A stretch of 26,600 bases of DNA from the NCBI GenBank assembly GCA_037447655.1, contig JBBHKE010002184.1:123747-150346 (forward strand), given 5' to 3'. This DNA comes from Zygnema cylindricum (lineage: Eukaryota > Streptophyta > Zygnematophyceae > Zygnematales > Zygnemataceae). The first letter of the stretch is position 1; each line of letters starts with the position of its first letter. The notes beneath the pieces were generated by a model. The model saw nothing but the letters and a program-made list of their open reading frames with translations. It was not told the origin of the DNA and did not search any database. Positions 10,621 through 19,645 of this stretch are shown one piece after another. Made by a program: the position numbers and the translations under genes.

Positions 10621-11047
10621 AGAATCTTCGATGATGTCTAGTGGCACATTCCATTCAAAAATTGTTCAACTAAGGCATTTGTCTTTTCTTCTTCAATTTT
10701 TCTGATATCTCATACTGAGTTCAATGAATAGTAGGGAGTTATTGTGACGGGATTACTACAAACTGAACAAAAATTCCGCTTGATGGAGAGACTCTTGTTG
10801 AATGAAGTTTTCTCTTCATTAGTCTGACGATGATGTAATTAAAGGCAAAAACCAGATGCCATTCTTTTTACAAAAAAATGTATCAATTTCGAAATGCACA
10901 GATTTGATGATCACACTCAACACAAATTTCATCATGTAAGATCGTACAGAAATAGAAACACATGTAAATGTTTTCCGTCGCTAAGCTCTTTTTGTTAAAA
11001 AGAGCGTTCAAGCCAGCTAGAGTCGTAATGCACAATCAATAGGCTCT

Positions 11048-12961
11048 CTTTCTGTCACTTTTAGTTTCTCTTCTTTTAAATCTGCAGTGTAAAACAACAC
11101 AAGTGGTAGCAAACGTTAGGATGTTTCTGAGAATGCCTTTGTACATCATCTCCATGAGTGTTAATGTTTTTTTTGTCATTTGAAGACATCGTTTTCCCGT
11201 GCACGCTTCTCTAGCTTCCGTTTGGAGACCATCACTCAGAAGGCCAGGATTTTACCTTTCAACCGCACTTCATTTTTAATCGCACTTATCGGAAGGAACC
11301 CGACGAGTGTGCACAGCAACAATATGTTTTGACTGGCCAAATAAAACCTTTACACTAATCGCGATACACAAGTGTAGGAACGAGCTTCACTGAAAAAGTG
11401 CAATGGTAATCTATGGGTACATAATGTATAAAATCAAGGTGGTGGAAACGCCAAATTAAATTATCTGCAAACACACCAATAACATTGCCAAAACTAAATG
11501 ACAAGTCTAATGGGAAAGTAAGATACTCACAAAAGTCTACAAGATACAAAATCAATAATAAATTTCGAGTTCCACTAACTCTTCAGCTCCAAGTAATTAT
11601 CTCTTTTCAAAAGATGACATATGTCGAAATGGTACTACATCAATTACCTTATAAGAGCCCAACGGTTTACATGTAAGTCTAGCGTCATCCTTCCTTAAAA
11701 TAACAGTGAATTATTCTCTACTTTTATAGCCAGATTTCATCAAATCTCAAACAGAAATAACATAATATCATTATTGGAAGAGAGGCCAAACATCCATCAG
11801 ATTTTATGATGCTAGCCCATCCGGAAAAATTAACCTTCTTCCAGAACTTTCAAAACACTGACTCGGAAAAACAAAAACATGTACAAACATATGTCGCATT
11901 TGCATAAAAAGAAAAAAAAAAAAAATCTTTTCAAGTCAAAAATGTTCACTGTTTTTAGTGTTATATATGTCATTACATAGCAAGTAGTACGAAAAAAAAA
12001 CAAAGAGGACTTGCCGGGTATGACAACACCTATCGAGTTTGTAAAAACAAAAAACCAAGGACAAAATATCATGTTCTAGAACGAACAATAAAAATCCTTA
12101 TTGGGAGGCGTCTAAAAACATTAATTAACACCTCCACAACTGGAAAAATAGTAGTATAAAGAGGAAACGAAAAGGAACATTTTGTAACTTATAAACCTTC
12201 CCCTGTCTTTTGCTGTTCTTCCTTTCCTCTTCTGTAAAATATAACAAAAATAACATATACTTTTTATGTTCCTCAATTCTCGACAATATCGAGAAAAACG
12301 GGTACTCATATGTCGTAATTACTTACAAAATATAATCTGTAGAGACTCGTCCGACTCGCAAATTCCGTAAAACAACACAAACTCAGTTGGACGCCGTAGA
12401 AAAAAACAAAAAAAAAAAACGGAAAAAAAAGAAATTTGAAAACCTATATTCAAAATCAATTCACAACAAAATTAAGAGATGTAGTCGTAAATCATAAGAG
12501 TAATTCCAAACTGAGGACTAATTCGTAGAACTCGACTGACACTGCCTTTAAATAGTGTTCCCACTCCCTCGTCTTTTATTATTCTTTGGACGCAATCCCA
12601 TCCATTTTTGTACGGTTCAACTCCTGGGGCAGGCTCCATCTGCAAAAAGACAAAAATCCCACCACTCAAAAATCAAAACCAGCGAAAAAGAGAGCGCCAA
12701 AAAAAAAAAGACACTTAAGTTCTGGGAAAAATAAAATCAACCCAAAATTCTCCGGTTTTTCCTCCAACTCCCAACAATTAAATCCCACATTTTCCAAATT
12801 CCCCCAATTTAAGCCCATTCAAACCCCAATTGTAAAACCCCAAATTTCCATACCGTAAGTCGAGTTTTCACAACATCCATCGTGAAGCCGGAATTGCCGC
12901 CAAACATCCGTCCAAAAAATAATTTTCCGGAAAAACCGTTTTCAAAAAAGCGTAAAAAGCA
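11048..12961. repeat. Tandem segmental duplication, copy 1 (truncated)
   Basis: This block matches 12,965-15,440 in order and orientation over most of its length. Anchors: CCTTTACACTA at 11347 and 13774; a TAATGGGAAA block near 11506 and 13936; the CTTGCCGGGTATGACAA block near 12010 and 14440; the carrier stop codon at 12472 and 14887. The offset stays near 2,415-2,430 bases. Copy 1 ends abruptly inside a carrier exon at about 12,961, where sequence resembling its own start resumes (TCTGTCACTTT at about 11,052 and 12,967), as expected for a head-to-tail duplication. The copies differ by many substitutions and small indels in non-coding parts, so the event is not recent. Confidence 0.85.
12472..12961 (-). 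pseudogene. Truncated carrier gene copy (3' exons only)
   Basis: 12472-12639 is a complete copy of the last carrier exon, nearly identical in protein (one visible change, GSVSRV for GSISRV), with stop and acceptor preserved. 12854-12961 is the 3' part of the preceding exon (LTP-type MDVVKTRLT end). It carries a net 13-base deletion after the MDVV codons that breaks the frame, and the homology then stops at the duplication junction. The first two carrier repeats and the N-terminus are absent, so no functional carrier can be made. High conservation of the last exon relative to the flanks is worth noting; it may reflect gene conversion or slow drift. Confidence 0.85.
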
Positions 12962-12964
12962 ATT

Positions 12965-15440
12965 CTCTGTCACTTTCAATTTCCCTTCTTTGGTATCTGC
13001 ATTGATTTTGACTCTTTCTTTGACTTCAAACAAAGAAACATCATTATTAACAGTGATAGTATATTGTAACAACTAGTAGCAGGTCAGGGTGTTTCTGAAA
13101 ATGATTTAGAGAAGGATTAACATGAAAGGCAGCCATTTTAGAAAATGTACGACGATAATAATTTTTATGTGTATCAATCACAAGAAGAAATATAACCTTC
13201 TCCTTTTACCGCCAAATATGAGAAATTGGGTCTCACAGAATGTTCTTACCTGACTAGTTTGCAATAGTGATAGTCTTAAAACAAATGATTTCGTTATGAT
13301 TATTGTGAGCAATTTTCTTTTCGCAATTTTAAATATATGGTAAACAAATCTAGACAGTCTCTACAAGGTTTGTTTACATATTTGTACATGGATACTCATG
13401 GTGAAAATCAATTCCCTCAACTACCTTGTATAATGGGCATTTGAATGTTTATATCATACAGTAAAAGCACCGACATTATTAAAAAACGCGATGCTAAACC
13501 ATCTGAGTGCATGGGAACAAAAAGGGGTGGCAATGCTGAAACCTCGCACCTGTTCAGAATCCACATACATGCGTTGCGTAAAGTACACTATCGCCATTAG
13601 TGTTAATGCTACTGTTGCCACTGAAAACAGCTTTTCCCCGCGCACACTTCTCCAACTTTCGATTGAGGACCACCACTCGGAAGTTCGGAATCTTTCCTTT
13701 CAATTGCAACAGTTAAGAGAAGCAATCTGACAAGTGTGCACCAGAAAAATATGTTTTAATCGGCCAAAAAAAACCTTTACACTAGTAGCAATACACGGTG
13801 TAGGAACAAGCTTTGCTACAAAAGTGTAATGGTAATCTGTGTGTACATAAAGTATGAAAGCAAGGTTCTGGAAATGTCAAACAAGAATAAATTGCAAACA
13901 TACGCAAAACATTGCCAAAACTAAACAATAAGCCTAATGGGAAAACTAAATACTGACAAAAATGTACAAATAATACATGTCAACTTCCACTGTAGCTCAG
14001 CAGCTTCAAGTACTATATCACATAAAAAGATAGCATGTCACGGTGTCGAGATGGCATTACATCAGTACTTATCCTTGATAGTAGCCAAAAGTTCACAAAT
14101 AAGTCTGGCTACATCCTTCCCAAGATAACTTAAAACCACATCTGAAATCACTTTAATAGCCAAAATCAACCAAATCTGGGAATACACATACTATTTAGGG
14201 AAATATTGATGATATATATCAATATTGGAAAAGTGGAAACATCCATCAGATTTTTCGAAGCAAAGAAAATAGGCCTTTTTCCAGACGAAAACTAACTTCA
14301 GAATAAACAAAAACATGCACAAACATATGTCGCATTTGTACAGAGAAAAAGAATTGAGATTTTTCCTAAGTCAAAAATGTTCACTGTTTTAGTGTTATAT
14401 ATGTCATTACATAGTAAGTCGTACAGAAAAACAAAGCGGCCTTGCCGGGTATGACAATACCTAACAAGTTTGAAAAAACAAAAAACCAAGGACAAAATAT
14501 AATGTTCTACACAACAATAAAAAACCGATTGGGAGGTGTCTAAAGCATTAATTAACACCTCCACAACTGGAAAAATAGTAGGACAAAGAGGAAACGAAAA
14601 GAAGCTTTTTGAACTTATAAACCTTCCCCTGTCTCTGGCTGTTCTTCCTTTCCTCTTCCATAAAATATAACAAAAATAACATATACTTTTATGTTTCTCA
14701 AATTCTCGATAATATCGAGAAAAAATGGGTACTGACTCTATATGTCGTAATTACTTGCAAAATATAATCTGTACAGACTTGTCCGACTCTCTCAAATTCC
14801 GTAGAACAACACAAACTCAGTTGGACGCCTTAGGAAAAAAAAAAAAAAAAACTCAAAGCTATTTTCGAAATCAATTCACTTCAAAATTAAGAGATGTAGT
14901 CGTAAATCATAAGAGTAATTCCAAACTGAGGACTAATTCGTAGAACTCGACTGATACTGCCTTTAAATAGTGTTCCCACTCCCTCGTCTTTTATTATTCT
15001 TTGGACGCAATCCCATCCATTTTTGTACGGTTCAACTCCTGGGGCAGGTTCCATCTGCAAAAAGACAAAAATCCCACCACCCAAAAATCAAAACCGGCAA
15101 AAAAGAAAGAAAAGCAAAAACAGAACAGTGGTAAAAAGTCACTGAAGTTTTCGGATAAATAAAATCAACCCAAAATTCCCCGGTTCACCACCTTCAAATC
15201 CCCAAATCTCCAATTTCCCCTATTTCCTTATCTCCAAACATTTAAATCCCCGATTTTTCCAATTCCCGTAATTTAAGCTCATTTAAACCCCAATAATAAA
15301 ACCCCAAAATTCCATACCGTAAGTCGAGTTTTCACGACATCCATCGGCGTCACGACTAAGGAAGCCGGAATTGCCGCCAAACATCCGTCCAAAAAGTAAT
15401 TTTCCGGAAAAACCGTTTTCAAAAAAGCGTAAAAAGCGAA
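12965..15440. repeat. Tandem segmental duplication, copy 2
   Basis: This copy continues without a break into the intact carrier gene, so it represents the ancestral right-hand context. It contains about 450-480 bases (roughly 13,113-13,590) with no counterpart in copy 1: either an insertion here or a deletion there. Homology resumes at AGTGTTAATG (11157 versus 13597). Confidence 0.8.
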
Positions 15441-18400
15441 AAATATCGCCGAAGAAGGAACGTCCCTTGCCATAGTCACCGTGGAACCGGTATAAAGCCC
15501 CTTCAAACCCAATTCTTTAATCACTTGTAAGGTATTTTTCGGAGGAGTTCCGTCGTTCGGTTGAGTTTGAAGACGGACTTTTACCATTTCGACGGGATTC
15601 GTAAAAACTACTTGAGAAAAACCTCCTCCTCCTCCTGCGATTAATTCGAGGGCCCAAATTCGAGCACCAGGGAGAAAAGTTTCGAGGATCGAGAGAATAA
15701 CTTCGTTCACGGTAAGTTTCACAGCCTGCCCGGAAAAAAAGGGAGGTGGGAGAGTGAGAAAAAGGGGAGGGCGGGAAGAAGAGACGGTGCAGAGGGGGAG
15801 AAAGAGGGGAGGGACAGGGAGAGGGGAAGGAGAGAGAAAGAGAGCGAATGGGAGTAGGGAGGAGGAAAAAAATACGCCATTTCAAGCAAGTACAACTCCC
15901 GCCATTTGGGCCCGATGAAGAAGGGACAAAGTGGAAGAGGGGGGCGAGAGAGAGGGAGAAAGAGAGGGAGGGAAGGAGGAAGGGGGGGTGAGGGGGAGAG
16001 GGGGAGGCAGAGAGAGACACAAAGAGTGAAAGAAATTGAGAAAGAGATTAAGAGAGAGAGAGAGAGGGGAGAGAGAGAGAGAGAGAGGGAGAGAACACCT
16101 TTTCAGGTGCCACTCCCACCAATTGTGGCCCCAATCCCTGATAGAGCGATCCCACTCCTTCCTTCTTCACCATTTTCACAAAACAATCCAACTCATTTTT
16201 GTATTCTTCCCCCGACTCCCCGACTTCATCTCCCTGTTACGAAACAAAAACCAAAAAAAAAAAAAAAAAAAAACAGAACGACAAAAATTAGAAAATAAAC
16301 AAAAACAAGGAAAACCCTAAATAGTGCATTTCTATCCACCATTTCATCACATCACTACAACTTTCTTCCCTCTCACTCCTTCCTATCTCCCTCCATCTCG
16401 GAGACCCTGTCCCATCCCTTGCCCCCCAACCCTACCTCCCTCCTCCCGTCTCTGTCTTTGTCTCGACTACCTCACCCACCTCTCCCCCTACTCCCCATTC
16501 CCTCCCTCCTCCTCATCCCTCCCTGCACCCCTCCCCATCTCCATCTCTCTCTCCCCCCTCAGCCTACCTCGTACACCTCGCCCTTTGTAGTTTCCGAAGG
16601 ATAAATGAGAGTGCTCCCTATAGCGCCTTCCTATCTCTTCCCTCCTCCCTCCTCCCTCCTCCTCCCTCCCTCCTCTCTCCTCTCTCCTCTCCTCCCTTTC
16701 CATCCCTGTCCCTCCTTCCACTCACTCTTTTCCCCTCTTTCCTCTTCCCACTCTCCTCCTTCCACTCCCTCTCCCCAGGTCTATTGCCATCTTGGTCATC
16801 TTGGCTGTGTCCAGCGGGAAGACAGTGGCAGCCACCTCCGCTCTGCCACGCGCCGCCCAGGTCCACGAAGGCCAGGATGCCCACACGCGTGTCCACAGGC
16901 CCACAACAACCGGGGAAGGAGAGGGGAGGGAAGGAGGAAGGGAGGGAAGGGAGGGAGAGGGGAGGGGAGAGGGGAGGGAGAGGGTGGGGAGGGAGGGGTT
17001 TAGGGCATTTTGGAGGTATTTCTGGGGTGGTTTTGGGGTGGTTTTGGGGTGGTTTTAAGGAAAGGGAGGTGTGTAAAGAGGGGGTAAAGGAGGGTAGGAG
17101 GGGGGGAATCCACGGACAGAGGCCAGGATGAAGGACATGCAGGGGCAGAGGGCTAAGAGGGAGAGGAGGGAGAGGAGGGAGGGGACAGAGGGAAGAGTTG
17201 AGAGAGATGGAAGGGAGGGGGGTGAGGGAGGGATTGATTATCTGGTAAGGGGCATAAAAGGTAGGAGACGAAGGTGTGATGGGGAAGAAGGGGGGAAAGA
17301 GAGAAGGGAAAAGAGAGGGGAGGAAGAAGGGGGAAGAAAGAGAAAAAGGTAAGGATAGAGAGAAATAAGGGCTCCACAACTCTAATTAGGGAGACAAAAC
17401 TCGTATAAACTAACCATAATCCCAGATTCCAAATATACCAATTACTCGTTAACGTCGATTTAATCCGGTCGATTCCATCTCTCGGAAAGAAACAAACTAG
17501 ATAAAATTGAACAAAAAAAATGAAAAAGCATGAGAAATCAGAACCATAATAAAGATCTAAAAGGACCAGCGAAAGAAAACAAAAACCGAAAAAAAAACCG
17601 AAAAAAAACAGCCCAAATGTCGAATCCCAAAACCAAACCATCCCAAAAATTTCAAACCACCTACAACTCCTTAAGAACCGAATACTCCAAAAACATCTAA
17701 AAACCGAAGAAAAACATACCTGCCGTAACCGATGCAAAGAAACATAAACAAAAAACCAAAAAACATAAAAACCGAAGCTAACAACCCGCATCTCAAATCC
17801 CAAAATCAAACCTTCCCCAACTCTTCAAAAAATCGAACACCCAAAAATCCTAAAAACGCCCAAAACTCTTACACTCCTCTAAACACCCAAAACTCCAAAA
17901 AAAACCCGGGATTCATAATAACCTAAAACTCCCAAAAACAACCAAGTCTCCAAAAAACCACCGAAGCAAAAAAAATACCTGCGGTAGTCGACGCGACAGC
18001 TGGCGACAAAGCACTGGCCGCCTCGCTGGCAGCCATGGCGATATCCGCCGCGGCCGTACCGGACGCCGCAGAAAAAGACGAAATCGCGAAAGACGGACTG
18101 AAAGAAGTGACCATCAAATCGCCGTATTCCTCGGAATTGAGACGGTTCGAGGGACCGTATCGCAAAAAGCTCGAATCGGGAGGGAGCGTGCTGTCGATCT
18201 CCGCCAACCTTTCTGCAAGTTCTAAAAGATCCAAACTATTTCTGGTCTCATTTTCTTTCGAAGCCCCCATTTGGGACTCGAGGTCGAGCCATATTTGAGC
18301 TTCTAAATGAGAGGCCAATTCGGGGGGACCTAAGGCGGAAATGATGGTTTTCGAGGAAGCGGAGAATTCCATAGGAGAATTGGGAGAATTGGGAAGGATT

Positions 18401-19026
18401 TGAGTCGGATTCATCGAATCTGGACTTGTCGTTTGACCGTTGACCGGACGGTTGACTGAATCTATACAGATTTGGGCAGTTTGGGTCAGGTTCAGTGGCT
18501 CCGGACACAAGGTAGTCGCTGAGGAAGAATTGGGAGAGGTCAAAATAACCGCGGAAGCGATACTTGCCATCAAAAAACTCTTGTAATTGTTACCCCATTT
18601 GTGCCCGATTCCTTCCGTATTTTCTTCTGTACGTCCTTTCGAATTTTCTTTCGAATTTGTTTTCGTATTTTCCGTGTTATCGGAGGCTTGAAAAGCTCCG
18701 TAAGTCGTATTTACCCTCGAAAAGAAAGAATTATGGGTTTCTCTGTGGTTAAATTGACATCCCGGACACATGAATTTGTTAAAAATAATTTCAAGTTTTT
18801 CGTTTAAGCTTTTATGTTTATGAAAAGTTTGAGGATCGGGTGAGGAGATGGGGGTAGGTGGTAGAGAAGAGAGAGGAGAGGAGGCTGAGGAAGTGCATTT
18901 TATGGCGGTTTTGGGGAGAAGAAGAGGGAGGGAAGGGAGAAGAGAGTCTCTAACGCCGTTTCTATGTAAAGAAAAAGATAAAGAATCGAGGGAAGGCATT
19001 ACATTAGTGACTGTTAGGGGTGACAT
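14887..19026 (-). CDS. Mitochondrial carrier family protein, aspartate/glutamate-carrier-like, with long N-terminal extension
   Basis: Read on the minus strand. Exon 1 is 19026-17979 (ATG to GCAG|GTATTT); exon 2 about 16840-16788 (boundaries unsure); then 16233-16099, 15725-15318 and 15054-14887 (stop TTA complement). The last three exons join in phase 0 and give [82 protein letters not shown] and [18 protein letters not shown]. These follow citrin/aralar (SLC25A12/13) closely. Three PX[DE]XX[KR] signatures are present (PLDTAK, PVEMVK, PMDVVK), along with YQG/YTG/FKG loop motifs. Such carriers exchange aspartate for glutamate across an organelle inner membrane. The first ~330 residues show no EF-hands: a Ser/Leu/Pro-rich leader ending near [14 protein letters not shown] at 87-90, a hydrophobic [15 protein letters not shown], then an Ala-rich segment leading into helix 1. 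Total about 600-630 residues. The substrate is inferred; plastid location is possible. Confidence 0.82.
15728..16094. repeat. Purine-rich tract in a carrier intron
   Basis: The plus strand is mostly A/G (GGGAGAGG, GAGAGA runs near 16050-16090), broken by a mixed stretch around 15860-15935. On the transcribed strand this is a long polypyrimidine stretch before the acceptor at 15726, so it may also serve as an oversized splice tract. Confidence 0.8.
16324..16780. repeat. Pyrimidine-rich tract in a carrier intron
   Basis: Plus strand mostly C/T (CCTCCCTCC and CTCTCCC runs), with a mixed island at about 16560-16625. Its strand sense is opposite to the purine tracts on either side (15728-16094 and 16910-17355). 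Open frames here are Pro/Ser/Leu artefacts. Confidence 0.8.
16568..16617 (-). other. Candidate extra carrier exon
   Basis: The non-repetitive island inside the pyrimidine block has, on the minus strand, an acceptor-like CTATAG and a good donor GAG|GTAGGC enclosing 50 bases. In one phase it reads [16 protein letters not shown] and joins the next exon ([13 protein letters not shown]) in phase 0, giving a plausible acidic loop after helix 1. It requires the weak GT donor at 16766 for the previous exon. The loop would be longer than in citrin, so the exon may not be real. Confidence 0.3.
16788..16840 (-). other. Carrier exon 2 (helix 1), uncertain splice sites
   Basis: The minus strand encodes [17 protein letters not shown], completing the first carrier signature directly after exon 1 (SPAVASTTA). 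Phase demands the acceptor GGCAGAG| rather than the first AG (GGCAG|). No good GT donor lies just downstream: a GC donor (ATG|GCAATAG) ends the exon in phase 0 with the next certain exon, while a weak GT (GGGA|GTGGAA, exon to 16766) works only with the extra candidate exon at 16568-16617. The segment is GC-rich, unlike all flanking DNA. Confidence 0.55.
16910..17355. repeat. Purine-rich tract in the first carrier intron
   Basis: Plus strand mostly A/G with GGGAGG units and a short direct repeat of TGGTTTTGGGG (about 17027-17055) inside. On the mRNA sense strand it forms a long pyrimidine stretch upstream of the carrier exon 2 acceptor. The long Pro/Leu/Ser antisense frame is an artefact. Confidence 0.8.
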
Positions 19027-19175
19027 TATGGACAATTATAATAATTCTCTAACACTCTCTCCTCTCCCTACTTCGCCTCTCCCTTCTCTCCCTTCTCACA
19101 CTCTTCCCTCTTTCTCTCTCGCTTTTTTCGAACTCTTTTCTATCGCTCTCTTTTTTCTCTCCCTCTCTTCTCAGA
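18840..19175. promoter_or_regulatory. Purine/pyrimidine switch spanning the carrier start
   Basis: The plus strand is purine-rich at about 18840-18960 and pyrimidine-rich at about 19045-19170, with the carrier ATG (19024-19026) in the short gap. In the mRNA this means a GA-rich leader followed by a CT-rich beginning of the coding region, which encodes the Ser/Leu/Pro-rich targeting sequence. GA/CT blocks are known core-promoter and leader features in several eukaryotes, so a promoter or 5' UTR role is inferred. No TATA box is placed. Confidence 0.45.
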
Positions 19176-19379
19176 TTTTAATAAAAAATATCGCTAAAAA
19201 AACAACTGGGAATCAGGAGAAAGAAGATAGAAAAAGAAAAAATAAAAAAGAAATGCGAAAAGGTAGATTAATTTCGAAGAAGAAAAAGGAAATAAGAAGA
19301 AGTACCAGAAAATAGAATGACTTTGCAAAGATAACCAGGTAACAAGCTAACCCTAAAAAGCTCTAGGAAAGTCTTTGAA

Positions 19380-19645
19380 GAAAGTACAGTACTGTACTGT
19401 AGCTCAACAGAACGGAGCGTTCACATTACACGTGTACTTTCAGGCTCTTGTACTTTTCAGTTTTCGCCGAATGAAGGGTCTGCCCAAATTCTCGGCGAAA
19501 GAAAAAAGTACGATTCGGCAAAAAAAAAGCAGCTGGGCGAAAGTTTCAGTCAAAATTTTCATCCCGTACAATTGTTTTCCGGGCAGATATCGCGCAGCCA
19601 AAAGTCGTGGACAATTGTACGGAAAGAGGGAACCATAAAGTACTG
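19380..19645. repeat. GTAC-rich segment with 12-bp inverted repeat
   Basis: It starts with alternating GTACAGTACTGTACTGTA (about 19385-19402) and contains a perfect inverted repeat, CCGTACAATTGT at 19564-19575 and ACAATTGTACGG at 19611-19622. It has no credible coding sequence. The GTAC motif recalls the ends of the element at 1921-2570 and the patch at 25578-25595, which suggests related mobile debris. Confidence 0.5.

Larger units (their letters stand above)
9783..11047. other. Intergenic stretch downstream of the NPL gene
   Basis: Apart from the polyadenylation signal, possible 3' UTR intron and tandem repeat listed separately, nothing gene-like is visible. The longest frames are low-complexity Phe/Ser/Leu strings with no family resemblance. 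Confidence 0.5.

Noticed and set aside
15906-16298. Plus-strand Arg/Glu/Gly-rich frames over a carrier exon
   Set aside because: The purine tract read as Arg/Glu/Gly; the true coding strand at 16099-16233 is minus, as shown by the citrin-like motif.
16618-17379. 253-codon minus-strand Pro/Ser/Leu frame
   Set aside because: Runs through a purine/pyrimidine tract; low complexity only, and it conflicts with the carrier exon frame.
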